In this document: piece after piece, positions 35,070 through 47,184 of the stretch | How positions within the stretch are numbered: position 1 is the stretch's first letter | Layout: every line of letters begins with the position of its first letter | DNA from: Bradysia coprophila | Taxonomy: Eukaryota > Arthropoda > Insecta > Diptera > Sciaridae | NCBI RefSeq assembly: GCF_014529535.1 | Contig: NW_023503493.1 | Location: forward strand, 14,912,001-14,976,000 | Reading direction: 5' to 3' | DNA length: 64,000 nucleotides | The notes under the pieces: generated by a model | Seen by the model: the letters and a program-made list of their open reading frames with translations, nothing else | What the model was told of the DNA's origin: nothing | The model's database searches: none | Translations under genes and position numbers: made by a program

Positions 35070-37640
35070 ATTCAAAATAAAAATTCCTTGCCTGTAGTTC
35101 GTTTTGTACTTTGCGTTGATGTCTTTTATTAACAAAATGGATTACACTACTTATGCTCTAATATAATCCCACGCTGTTTGTGTGTCATCACATTATGTCA
35201 AAGTATAGTGAAATTCATGATGGATATACAAACTGTCAAATGGACTTTGACAGTAGCCGATGACGCACTAGTGCCGTCATTTTTTCAATGCGTTTAGTGC
35301 ATCATTAGCTTGTCAGATTCGTTAGAGTGATTTCCGTACAAAAATTCAATTCTAATCCACGAGTTTTTCGCACCAAAAATTTAATAAAATAAAACAAGTG
35401 CAACGATTCTGCTGAGTGTAATTGATTGAGCAAATTCCAGAATAAGTTCTAGATTTTCTGGATGAGATGTAATGTTGTTGATTTCCGATCCAATGTGACC
35501 ATTTTTCGTTAAACAAAAATTTTAAAAAGATTTCTCGACGTAATACAGAAAAGCTGAGTTTGTCTGGAAAATCCACCACGCGTTGCCTACTACGTAACTA
35601 TTGTCAACGAGTGATAAGTAACTCTGCAAAGCCTTGTGATATGGGAGAAGTGATGGGAGTTCTTATGATCTAACAAAATGTCTGATATCGCAAGGGGTGA
35701 CAAATCTTGAACTCAACATTAGAAGGAACTAAACAAGTGAAATTTCGTCACAAGTGGCAGATCCAGATGATGATGAAACGCAATTCTGGAAAGTTACGGA
35801 ATGAGCCACGATAGCAGTGATTTCATTAAAACAACCCAAATTCAAATTCCTAACATGTCATTCTTTCTTGCACTTATGTGCCTCAAAATAAGTGTAATTC
35901 GCTTCGTTTTTTTGGTTGACTCTCCGTTCGTAACAAAATGATCGACCCTACTCTTTGTCCCAACATCAAATAAAGATTGAAGAAGATAGATGAAAGTACG
36001 TAAGATCTACGTAAGTAGTTAAGGAATACGTATCTCTTACGAACAATTACATATTAATGGTATCGAAACTTAAAATGAAAGTACCGAAAGACATTACCAT
36101 ACACATCACTTCATTTGACATGACATGACACTAATGGTTATTTACGTATTTGTATCTCACTTCGTTCGGGCTAAAACTCGCAAAATTGCCTAAAATCCCC
36201 GTCCACAACAGATGCGTATACAACTTTTCATGATGAGCGTTTAAATAACGAGAAAAATTCCGAAATTTATGCCCAAGCCATAAAAACCAATGGTCAGCGT
36301 TAAGGCAACTAGGACATTAGATATTATTATTTATTATCGTTTAAAGTCGACCTAATACAGACAGACATGTTAGGAAATCAGTGACGAAAAACCACAGGCG
36401 AGTGCAACCTGAGTACATATGTAAATATATGCTGTGGCGAATATAGCCAAAGTATCATAAAGTCGCTATTCGCACAATGTGTGAATATCATTTCCGTATA
36501 AGAAATGAAAGTCTCTATCGAATCCAACATTCAAAATTCAATTAATTTTTGTTCTCTCATTCCACACCAAATTGCCTTACACTTCAAGATAAAATGCATA
36601 TACCACAGCACTTTGACTTTCTGGCTATTGCATCTGAAAATAATAATTAGTGTTCTGGTTCTCCTCTTTCAGACCAATCGCAGTTAGGAAATTGTTTTGC
36701 AACGAATACAACAAGAACAATTTTCCATCTGAAATGAGACTGGGTACAGTGTATACCCTGAAGGTAGTATTCTTCGTCAATAAATTAAACTTCCATGCTA
36801 GACTACTTTAACTGCACTGTTTGAGGTGGAACCACGGGTGTACCACTTTACCATAAAAATTGTCGTAAAATACCATCGATGTTAGGCAATTGCCGAAGAC
36901 AATTAAAAGTTACTATAACAGAAAATCGTTGTTGCCGAAAACTATAACATTCAGAAAATTAAAAAACGATTCGATGTTTTTGAACGACATTCAACAGGGC
37001 TGGTACAAAAATCAAAAATGTTCTAAGCAGCGACAATAAAATAGAACAATTACACCCCTGTGTGGAACCGAAAAGCACAAAACATCGAAACAAGTTGTTA
37101 GACAGAACAATGTTATTACATAACAACGTTAAATATGCCAGCATTTACCAGTTGCATTCGTTAGCATAAATCATATTTTTGACGTTGTTTCGTGCTGTTT
37201 CTTTAATTTCGAATACATTTTATATTGTGACGGTTTCATTGTTATACTGTATGAAGAACCTTATGCTATAAGTTTTCGCTGTAGCGTGCACATGAAATGC
37301 AGCTGAAGAGTCGAAGTCAGTATAGATATCTTAAGCACACAAACTATTTACTGACGAAACGATAAGTGATGCTAGTCCTCTTATGAAAATTCATGTGATT
37401 GGCTCAATGTATGTGACGTAAGACAAACGGCACCTTTTTAATCCTACTGACATAATATACTATTTTACGTCCTCTGCTTGCCTGGCCATTTTAGAATAGG
37501 AGAATGATGTTTAGAAACTAAGAAGAAATGTAATAGAGTTTCACTATATTTTAGTACATTCTGTCATAAAATTACTTCATATGGTGACATTTGTTCTGTA
37601 ATGACAAATGTGAAATTGGTTCACATGAAAATAAGCCACA
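35070..37640. other. Intergenic, no gene supported
   Basis: Upstream flank of the F-box gene. I see AT-rich sequence and a copy of family C at about 36195-36290 (CCGTCCACAACAGATGCG ... ATTTATGCCCAAG). The short frames have no support. Confidence 0.5.
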
Positions 37641-37650
37641 GATAGTGGTG

Positions 37651-38330
37651 TATTCACGCCGTAAGTGTGCCTAAAATTTGAATTTTAAGTGAACGATTTA
37701 ATGAAAAAGTGAACCGAAAAATACATTTCAACGCTTCCTTTTTATGAAAATACCGCTACGTTAGAAGGGCCTCCGCACTTTCCATTTTGAATTTCGACCG
37801 CACGTACACGGCGTGAATTATGAAAAAAATGTGGCGCCTCTACAGGCCAACCCACTTGTATGCAACGACGCGGAGAAAAAATGTTATTGTCCGTACGCAC
37901 TCCGAACAACCACTTAAAAAAAACTATTTTTACATTTCGATTTCTGAACAATTCCAGGTGAAAAAGATGAGTAAGCGTAAATTTTTGAGTAGCGGTACAT
38001 TGGCCTTGCCTTCACCGAAAGGATGCTACATGCTACACGTTTTTTTAATTGAAGTCGGCCTCTGACCTAAAGTACAGTCGATTTCCGTACCATTCAACAC
38101 TGATATAGGTTTTCTCTTAATTTTCTTAAACTCCAGGTCAGAACATGTGAATTACCGCAGTATTGCTAATACAAGTGTCATCAGTCTAGCAATTCACGCC
38201 GTAAGTGTGCCTAAAATTTGAATTTTAAGTGAATGATTCGATGAAAAAGTGAACCGAAAAGTACATTTCAACGCTTCATTGTATGAAAATGACGCTACGT
38301 TAGAAAGACCTCCGCAATTTCCATTTTAAA
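37651..38330. repeat. Two direct copies of a ~137-bp repeat, 540 bp apart
   Basis: About 37652-37787 and 38192-38330 are close direct copies (TTCACGCCGTAAGTGTGCCT ... GCTACGTTAGAA ... CCTCCGCA). The first copy is closed by an inverted end, ACGGCGTGAATTA at about 37808-37820, so the full element is probably a MITE of about 170 bp (37651-37819), and the second copy is truncated at its right end. Confidence 0.7.
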
Positions 38331-39588
38331 ATGCAATCTTCTAGACACGGATGATTCTAGGAAAAATAATAATGAAAAATTTTCCGATTTTATGTTGCAA
38401 TCATCGATATAATATACTGTAGATAATGAGACACAAAGAATGAAATTTCGGACATATAGCACACATACAAGTGCAAAAAATACGAATCACAACACAAAAC
38501 GAAGTGAAAAAGAAAATTGAGAAATGTAGAGTTTCAATTATTTTCATATATTTGTATGACATTATTTCGCGCGCTTTCTCAAAACGTAAGCTACGTTACA
38601 CATACATCCATGTGATCTTTCCGCATAAAGTTGCTTTGACATTATTAATCTACCTTACATTATATCGATGGTTTCAATAGCTCGTTTTAATATTATTTCT
38701 ATAAAGAACTCATGTAGGATGGTAGTTTTTAATTACATTTTCCATTATAGTCGAAAATTCATTCAAAATGCGGTTTTTTAGATCCTCAATGCTGAAAAAA
38801 ATCAATATTTTAAAACAAATATTCATAAAAAACTGTAATTTATTCAGTGATATTTCATAGCATATCATCATCACCCAGGAAAGCGATTATGGCATCAGTT
38901 CTCTTTTCTAAATTTTACCTGATAGACTAGGGTTCGCCATTTTTCGAAAGATGTCGCTGCTATACAAACCCGGTGTCAACCAAAAATAGATAATTCATCC
39001 TTTACTCGACGACGGCATTGAGATCCGAAACACATCAAAACTTTCTCTTTCGGAGTGGCAGTTTTGACGTTGTCATTTTTGACATTTGAAAAATTTCGTC
39101 ATAACCTTAACTGAAAACGTGTACTGTACACAATGCTTGTCTCTGTGCAATCATTTTTGAATCATACAGTATTTATTATAGTAACTTTGCTGTAATATTT
39201 ACGATAATACTGTCCTATTATTGAAAATTGATTATTTAGAGACAATTTTTGTGTAGTATACAAGTTTTCAGTTGAAGTTATGACGAAGTTTTTCGAATGT
39301 CAGAAATGACAACATCAAAAATGTCAATGTCAAAACTGCCAAAACTGTCACTTCGAAACGAAAAGAAAATGGAGAGCCTATTGAAAAACTGATTACTATT
39401 CAAGAGTAAAAAATTAATTATTTTTCAGCTGAATCGGGTTTGTTGTAGGGAAATTGTAAATCGTACTCTACGGCAGAGGTGGCATGGAATAGAGGATAGA
39501 GAATTGATGCCGTAATCCCTCTCCAGGTTGAATTTAATTTGTTTTTATTTTTTAATCAAATCGAACCAAATAATATTTTTATTTAAAA
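38331..39588. other. Intergenic, nothing recognised
   Basis: AT-rich sequence. About 39061-39110 and 39290-39370 carry inverted GACGTTGTCATTTTTGACATTTG-like and CAAATGTCAAAAATGACAAC-like wording, which suggests another foldback of about 300 bp, but the arms are short and uneven. Confidence 0.35.
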
Positions 39589-39969
39589 TTGTTGTATTGC
39601 TTGGCCAATAATACGACATTAACTAAATGTTGTATTGCTTTTTTATTAGACCAAATTGTTGAAAAAATTTCTTTTATTCAACCGGTGAACGAAACGTGTT
39701 ACCGTTTACAATTCATGACGAAACGTTTTACCGTTTACAATCAAAGTGGACGAACAACAAGGACAAACAATGCTGATTTCGGTGTATCACACCTCATCAG
39801 TGCACCTATGTATAATAATAATAATATTTTTGTAATTTATCAACAAATCCCTTCCTACGTAAAGTTCTCGGAAGCCCTTCTAGCGGAAAAAAATACTCAT
39901 ATTAAATTCAAATATACCAATTTCACAAGAAACACACTCGTTGAATCTATTTATTTCGTTGCAATAATA
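39589..39969 (+). pseudogene. Unidentified open frame broken by the transposon
   Basis: A 127-codon open frame begins without an ATG (TTG) and runs into the left end of the Tc1/mariner-like element, where it stops. It contains a near-perfect internal duplication (ACGAAACGT(G/T)TTACCGTTTACAAT twice). I do not recognise any domain. It may be a fortuitous frame, or an exon or gene fragment inactivated by the insertion. Confidence 0.2.
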
Positions 39970-41645
39970 GGGTAGGCGTACCAGTCCTCGGACACGCCCC
40001 AATGCTCGGACACTTTGACATTAAAAGTAAATTAATTAACTTCTTGCTCGAAAATATTGTGGATGACTATCCTTCAGTTGTAATCTGTAGTTTTCACTAT
40101 CGATTGATCGTAAAATTGGATTCACTAGGAATACTGTGTAATTTTAATCATTGAAACAGTGGCACCACATACAGAAAAGTGTAATTTTCTACCTGAAAAA
40201 TAGTTTGTGATGTGATCAAAACAATTCTTTTTTCTAGTTGAAAATTACTTATATTAAACACTATTAAAAACAATTATTTCTACGATTTTTCGGGTGTCCG
40301 GTTGATACAAACAGGATATTTGGTTTTGATTCAGTAGTCGGACTATATGGAAAACATATGAAGTGTCAAATTCAACATAATGCCATGTTAAATACACCGA
40401 AAATGGTACCAAAATAGTGTGACTCAAAAATGCTTTGTAAATTGTAATTTAAATGATTTTATCTATTCAATTTAGTGTTTTCACTTCATTTTTAGTGAAT
40501 TTGAATGATTAACAATTGACTTTTCTTATTTTATTGAGAAAAATCCGTGAAATTATTCAGGGCCTATTTTTGCGAACTTTTTAAGGAACTTTTAAGAACT
40601 TTAGAAACTTCAGGAACTTTATGAACTTTTGAGAACTTTTTAAGAACTTTTTGAGTATTGGGTCATCAGTACCAATTTTGGAGAAATTAGTTTTTAAAGT
40701 TCCTAAAAGTTTTTAAAGTTCGGAAAAGTTCTTAAAGTTCCGAAAAGTTCCTAAATTTCTTAAAGTTCTCAAAAGTTCTTAAAGTTCTAAAAAGTTCTCA
40801 AATTAGTGGTAGAATTCGAGACGCGTTTGTACTTCTTGCGAGACATACTGGCGGCTACGAGTTAAAGTAAGAAAATATTGTCAATTATAAGTTCCCTATG
40901 CAATGATGTGATCATTTTACTTTTTCTTAGAAGAGATTTGCGCCTCTTTACGAATTATAACGCGGAACTGAAATTCAAATCGATAATTGAATCCTTGTGC
41001 CTGTGCCACACAATATGAGTGATGTACATACCATCTTAAGATTTATGTAAATCAGATTAAGAAAATATAATAAATTAATCTTAAGAGTCAATTCGCGAAA
41101 TTTTCGACCGGTTTATATGGAATCAGGATTGACTCCATATAAACCAGTCGAAGATTTCGCGAATAAGTCTCTTAAAAGTTTTTCATACGATTTGTACGAA
41201 ATATATAATTTGTACGAATTTGTAGGTTTGTGGCATGGGTTTACGATTTCGATCCAAAAATTTGAGAACTTTTAGGAACTTTTAAGAATTTTAAGAACTT
41301 TAAGAACTTTTTGGAACTTTAAGAACTTTTCGGAACTTTAAGAACTAAGTTTCAAAAATAGGCCCTGAAATTATTTAATTCAATTAGCGTCCGAGCATTG
41401 AAGAAGAGGTGTCCGAGCATCAGAGAAAAGTGTCCGACGATTGGATTTTCATGTTCCGCCAAATGAAAGTGTTAATTGAAAATAATTCAGAAATAAATGA
41501 TTTAATTAGTTTACATGAAACGAACCTTAATTGATTTTGTGTTTTGATGAAAATACAAACTATCCAAAATAAAAGCTTGTAACTTTGTAATACTTAAACA
41601 AAGTCGAAAAAAAAGTTAATCGTCCGAGGATAGGTACGCCTACCC
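39970..41645. mobile_element. Tc1/mariner-like non-autonomous element, interrupted by a hAT element
   Basis: Terminal inverted repeats: GGGTAGGCGTACC then AGTCCTCGG on the left (from 39970), and the inverse with two mismatches on the right (ending 41645). The dinucleotide TA flanks both sides (39968-39969 and 41646-41647), as expected for the Tc1/mariner target duplication. Subtracting the inner 810-bp insertion and its duplicated 8 bp leaves about 858 bp. No transposase is encoded. The element splits an open frame (39589 onward) of unknown status. Confidence 0.75.
40558..41367. mobile_element. hAT-like non-autonomous element nested in the 39970-41645 element
   Basis: Ends CAGGGCCTATTTTTG (left, 40558) and its inverse CAAAAATAGGCCCTG (right, ending 41367). 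Exact 8-bp flanking duplication AAATTATT at 40550-40557 and 41368-41375. CAGGG ends plus an 8-bp duplication are hallmarks of the hAT superfamily. Interior: three blocks of a short GAACTTTTAA-type repeat (about 40570-40660, 40697-40803 and 41265-41345) arranged as part of the inverted ends, and a 35-bp-arm hairpin at about 41093-41168. No transposase. Confidence 0.88.
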
Positions 41646-44096
41646 TACCGGCATGTGTAAATTTGCAGCAAACTGGCTACGTTATACATTCATGCAGCAG
41701 AATAATCGCATGATGTATGATGCACACGGAGTGCAATGCGAGGTGCAATCAGAATGTAAGAAATATTCTCCGCCAAAATCAATTTTCATGTTAGGCTTCA
41801 ATTTATGCAACCAATCCGACTATCACAAATTTAATCAAATTTTTGTGAATTTTTGTTACGAGAAGGAAATTGACAAAATTGAATAAGTTGCACATATGGC
41901 ATCCCGTTGGAAAATGATATTCTACTTTTTATTTGGCTGCGTTTTTCTTTCAGCAAAATAAAGAACTTAATTTGTTCTGCTTTTTAAATATCTATTAGGA
42001 TAGTCGTACGCCGTACGGGTATGTAAATATTATAATCCGTCAAAAAGTTCTCAAAGGTGTCGACAGTCATTATATGTCTTTACTTGAAAAATGATATCGG
42101 TATGTAGGACGCAATCTACTTGGGACTCAAATTTTCAGACAAAACACATTTTGTCTTTACTGTTTACCCTGCCCCTGCCACCTCAATAAAACTCCGGAAG
42201 AAAACGAAAATAACCTGACAAATCTATGGAAATTCTTCAATTCTCGCTCTGTCAACACCAGGAAAACGAGATCTTATCTTTCCTGGAAATTCCTCAATAA
42301 TCACAAAATTCCAAGAACCTAAAAATATCCTTAGCGCAGTGATGAGGTGAGAAACAATCTCTATAATAGAAAAGGTCCGGAAGTGCCCCCAAAAAACCTG
42401 AAACTCCCTGAGTTCCCGCTCTGGGAAGATGGTGCACAATAGAATTTTAGGAACCAATTTACCTCAAAGTTCGGAAAGGAGCTGGAGAAAATCTTTTTAT
42501 GCCGTTCTTCTTCATTTGACCTCAGTTTCTACAAAAAATTTGATCCAGATTTTCGCTGTACGGATGCATTGTTGTAGTTCTACGGCAAAGATAATCCAAG
42601 TTTCGAAGACTGAATTCACTCTTTTAAACGCTGTAAATTGCTGTAATTAATTAATGCTATTAATTCTGAGTTGATCACGAAGGCGGTGGCATCAAAATTT
42701 CTCGGTGGCGTCTAACTAGGTTTGGAAAAGTCTATAGAACATTTTCATTATACGGTACTCTCGTCAACGTAACCCCACTTAATTTTTCGTCAAGTAGTCC
42801 TTAACCTCAATCAATTGACGTTAACTGCGTTCAATTTACTGATTTTTATATGAAATTCAGAGAGATGCTAAGATAACGGCTGGGATATTAGCATCTCTCT
42901 GATGAAAATCGTTCGTTCAATTCATTCGATATTTTTCGACATGTCTGACAGTTGGGATCATGTCTGACGTATACAAGGTCATGAAAATGATCTATATGAC
43001 AATTTCAACCATACAGTTATACTCGAGAGGTGGCGTGGTGTCGATCAAAGGAAACCACAAAAATAATATAGAGTGTTATGATGAAAGAGAAGAAAATATT
43101 TTGACAAGTACCCCAAGGCAAGTTAAAATAAACTGGTCTTCTGTCCTCTCGCTCTCAACGTACCACGTTGAAAGAGAAGCAAATACTTTGACAAGTACCC
43201 CAAGGCAAGTTATAATAACTAGTCTTTGGTTTTCTCGCTCTGATCATAACAGCCGATGGAAAACCAGACACATTGTAATAATAACAGAGCCACCTAGCCT
43301 CGTTGCTAGTTTCTTGGTCGAGATAAGCAACGCACGAAGTTTTAAATTTGTATCTCTTGTGTCAACGGTAATAATGAATTTATTTGTTCGTAAAATTGAT
43401 TCTGTCACCAAATTTCCCGTAGTGTTTATATCAAACTTATCTAGACGCCAAGTTTATGGACGAGTTAAATTTATCAGTGGCTGATAAACCTAATGGGAAT
43501 ACAGCTATAGTAAAGTGTAAAGTTATCCGGATAAATTTTCTGATGGGTGCGTTAAATTTATCCAATGAATGTATATACCAGGGATGGCCGATTCTTCAAA
43601 ATCTGTCGATTTATCTTGAACGCACTCATTATTTTTATCAAAATAATATGAAAATGGGTGCGTTAGAATCTGTTTTAAAAATCGTTACTTCCTCCGAGGT
43701 GATATTAGAATATTAGACCATACTTGGGTGGTTTATATTCATTGAATTTATCAGCATTTACCAGTGCTGAATGCTGATGGGAACTCAGCTATTATTAGTC
43801 ATTTATGTACTTGTTTTGGACGATTGATTTTAGGCAATTTCGCGGATTGTAGGCCGAACGAAGTGAGGTTTTACAAGTGAAAGTGGCTTAAGTCAATCGT
43901 CCCAAACAGGTACACATATAATTTTCATGCTAAGGGCAGAAAACCCGAGAAAATGTGAAAAATTGCCCCCATTTTCTGTTCGAAGCATGAAAAATTGTTT
44001 ATCTAAAACATAGTAATTAAGCATTAAACGCTTTCAGATTTTATTAATTTGATTAGCGCAAAATTTGAATGTCGCAGATACAAAGCATATTTAGCA
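41646..44096. other. Intergenic; repeat fragments and a short tandem duplication
   Basis: Family B fragment at about 42170-42560. A small hairpin at 42859-42902 has 14-bp arms (CAGAGAGATGCTAA). About 43082-43165 and 43169-43250 are tandem near-copies (GACAAGTACCCCAAGGCAAG in both) with an 87-bp period. A 174-codon frame runs across this duplication, but nothing supports it as a gene. Family C fragment at about 43840-43960. Confidence 0.5.
43082..43250. repeat. Two-unit tandem duplication, 87-bp period
   Basis: Both units read GAAAGAGAAG(A/C)AAATA(T/C)TTTGAC, then a shared AGTACCCCAAGGCAAGTT block, and end with a CTCGCTCT run. About 85% identical by eye. Confidence 0.75.
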
Positions 44097-44104
44097 CATT
44101 TGTA

Positions 44105-46074
44105 CAGGCATCCCCAATAACGTTATTATTACCCGAAATGATTTCTGTTACTCGAATAACGCTATTCGGATAACGAAATGAATTCGGTAACTCGAATAAC
44201 GTTATTCAGGAACCGAATTGAATTCGGTTACTCGAATAACGTTAATCAAAAACCGAAATGAATTCGGTTATTCGAATAACGTTATTCAAAATCACGAACT
44301 AATTTCGGTTAATTTATCGAAAATTATTGCAGATTACACTAAAGATCACTTCCAAGGGCTGAAAAAATACAATCTCAAACTCACAGACACAATTAATCGA
44401 TCTCTGTGGGTCAGGGGTCCATTTTTGTATTGAAAAATTAAAGTTTGGGGCACTCTCCGGTACGTTGTTCTTTTTTAGTCTCTAATCGATAGTGTACAAG
44501 GGTGCACTCCATCCTAGACGATTTAGGTCGCTTAATGGCGAAACGTGTAACAAATGACGAAAATCGGTGGAAATCCTACAAGCAGAATTTTTGTGAATAT
44601 ATTTCTAGGTGATTTACCTGCTGTTATTACTAGTTAGGGGGTAGATCGTTAAAATTGTCTGAGCACTGCTTCATCTTGTTCATGATTTATTAATATTTCG
44701 TCACAGCGCAAATTATTTATATGTCGCTAAGTTTACGAGTAAAACGACCTTGCTATATATTTTACACGCTTCATGATACGAAAACAGACGAAATCGCGCC
44801 CTGAAAGTTATCGGAAACCATAGTTGTTTAGTTCTCTCTGAGCAGACCTTGTAAACAGGTCTAGGGATATAAATGATGTTTTACTCGCATGCTACATGCT
44901 ACCTGTTTTGAATTGATGTATACGAAGGCGGAGCTAACTCTCTCACTCTCTTTTGCTCTTTTTGTTTTTTCTGTTTTTCGTATCATAAAGCGTGTAAAAT
45001 TCTGTTCATTATGGAGAGAAAACACTCAATCACAGTATGTATATGAACTCGTGTCCAACGAGAATTATTTTTGCATACGTACGTATGTATACTGTAATTT
45101 CGTGATTTCTCTCCTTATGATGAAAATAACTATTTCTCTACAAAACTTTTATTTTTGATAGACCCATAAAAATACTAGTTTTGAAGGTTAGGGTCTAGAC
45201 TTTTCTACAATAACGGAAAAATGTCAATAGTATTGAATACACCTACCCGAGAGCTTTGCACAGCTTCCTAATGTTGGACGAGGGTACCTGAAATGACTTG
45301 AATTCTAGTTTTATGACTACTATATTCATTAAATAGCCGCGGTGACAGCGTGCAACTGAGGTGGTCTGAAAAGCATCCCAAAATAAGTCGACTCAGAAGA
45401 TTTCACCGGTCTACGACTAAGCACTAGACATGATTTTCGTTTAAATACTCAAGTATTATCCAGGATTTGATATGTATGCTTTTGAGAATTTCTATATAAT
45501 AATTGCAGCAAGTAAATCGCCTAGATACATATATAGACCCAAAAATCCTTCTTTTGAGAACATCCTGATTCCTGATGAGAAAAACCCAAACTTATCCTTA
45601 CGCGAGTAATGTGTAATTTTGGAGAAATGTCGATTTTCACATTCGTCAATTTGTAATTTGTTACAAATTTCGCCATTGAGCGACCTAAATCGTCTAGGAC
45701 TATCGATCAGAGACTAAAAACGAACAATGTACCGGAGAGTGCCCCAAACTTTTCCATACAAAAATGGACCCTCGACCCACAGAGATCGATTAATTGTGTC
45801 TGTAAGTTTGGGTTTGTATTTTTTCAGTCCTTGGAAATGATCTTTGGTGTTATCTGCATGCATTTGTGATAAATTAACCGAAATTAGTTCGTGATTTTGA
45901 ATAACGTTATTCGAGTAACCGAATTGATTTCGGTTTTTGAATAACGTTATTCGAGTAACCGAATTCATTTCGGTTCCTGAATAACGTTATTCGATTAACC
46001 GAATCGATTTCGTTTTGCGAATAACGTTATTCGAGTAACAGAAATCATTTCGGTTATAACGTTATTGATGCCTG
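44105..46074. mobile_element. hAT-like foldback element with long inverted repeats carrying AATAACGTTATT arrays
   Basis: Starts CAGGCATC at 44105 and ends GATGCCTG at 46074. Exact 8-bp target duplication CATTTGTA at 44097-44104 and 46075-46082. The arms are about 440-465 bp (44105 to about 44572, and about 45640 to 46074), highly similar but not identical. The outer 200 bp of each arm is a tandem array (unit about 28-30 bp, core CGAATAACGTTATTC). The inner arm includes CCACAGAGATCGATTAATTG-like sequence. The central 1.07 kb encodes no transposase. A family A fragment lies at about 45070-45136. Confidence 0.9.
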
Positions 46075-46082
46075 CATTTGTA

Positions 46083-47059
46083 TAAAGTTGTGGTTGGATA
46101 AAGTTCATTCATTTTGATTTAATTGGATGAAATTAATTAGCAAAATACCGAACAAAAATTAAAGGTAAAAGGAATTCGATGAAAAAAGCATTTAATAAAC
46201 AAAACTATTTGGCAAATTTTATCGTCAGTTGAAAGACTGGTCAATTCAATAAAATTGGTGCATTCCTATTATGATCAACAGGAAATGGTTGATTATTAAC
46301 ATAGCTCATCGGTGAGGTTTGACACACAAAATGCCACGTTACAATTTTGTTATTATAATTTATTTATTTTTTGTTATTTTACTGATGCAGTTGCGGTTGT
46401 TCCAATTGCTGAATATTTCGGAAAATTGTGCAAAATTAGTATTCGATTTGATAATAGCACTGTGAAACAGATTAAGCAGTCTCGATACACACAACACTCT
46501 ACGAGTAACAGTGGTCGAGTCGATTTGCTTTGACTACAAATAACTAAACATGCAAGTGATTCCTCGCGCTCACAGCGTCCAAACAATAAATCCTGAAGAA
46601 AAGTGATGTATGGACGAGTTAATACAAATGAAATTCGTTAATGTCTACGAATCCGCGTCCCTGGTTCAGAAGCAATCAGTCAATGTCGTATTGCCTGTAT
46701 CTTGAACCGGTAAATGAAAACACTGGTGGATTCTATTTTACTGGTCTCTCTGGCATTCGGATATTGTTTTCGTCATTCGTATTCAGAAACTAGTGATTCA
46801 TATATATTAGTAAAACACTTGAAGAGTGAACAAGATGGCTCAGAGTGGAGGATTTTCATCAAAAACACATACATCTCGACTTTCCAGACCAATTTTGTGT
46901 ATTCGAAAATGTTGTTCAGAATTCAAAACTCTTCATTTTTCCAGAAGAAAAGCTATATTTCTGACTTGTGCCTAAATGGAAATTTAGCGTAATAGATGTG
47001 AAAATTGTCAACCCGACGCGAAGCCGAGGTTGACAACACCGTCAGAGATCAGAGTTCTT
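46083..47059. other. Intergenic; one weak secreted-protein frame
   Basis: Apart from the frame at 46714-46992 (listed separately), I see no feature. Confidence 0.4.
46714..46992 (+). CDS. Possible small secreted protein or first exon, weak
   Basis: An ATG at 46714 is followed by about 18 hydrophobic residues (MKTLVDSILLVSLAFGYCF) typical of a signal peptide, then a polar chain rich in S, E and K. The frame stays open for 92 codons. No homology or upstream promoter is recognised; possible internal splice sites (for example an AG near 46882) make the real structure uncertain. It could equally be chance. Confidence 0.25.
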   Translation: MKTLVDSILLVSLAFGYCFRHSYSETSDSYILVKHLKSEQDGSEWRIFIKNTYISTFQTNFVYSKMLFRIQNSSFFQKKSYISDLCLNGNLA

Positions 47060-47184
47060 TTGGATCCCAACTGTCAGGTGAATTCATTTTTGTAATGGTA
47101 AGTAACGTTTTGTTGCACCAGCTAAGTTTGTATGGAATCGAATTCACCACTACAAAAACTAAATTCATGTGAAAGTAGGAATCA

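Noticed and set aside
37651..38330. LTR retrotransposon (direct repeats as LTRs)
   Set aside because: The repeats are only about 137 bp, the internal 400 bp has no primer-binding site or polyprotein, and one copy has its own inverted ends, pointing to a MITE.
42960..43484. 174-codon open frame on +
   Set aside because: It runs through an 87-bp tandem duplication, with no domain, splice or leader evidence; composition looks non-coding.
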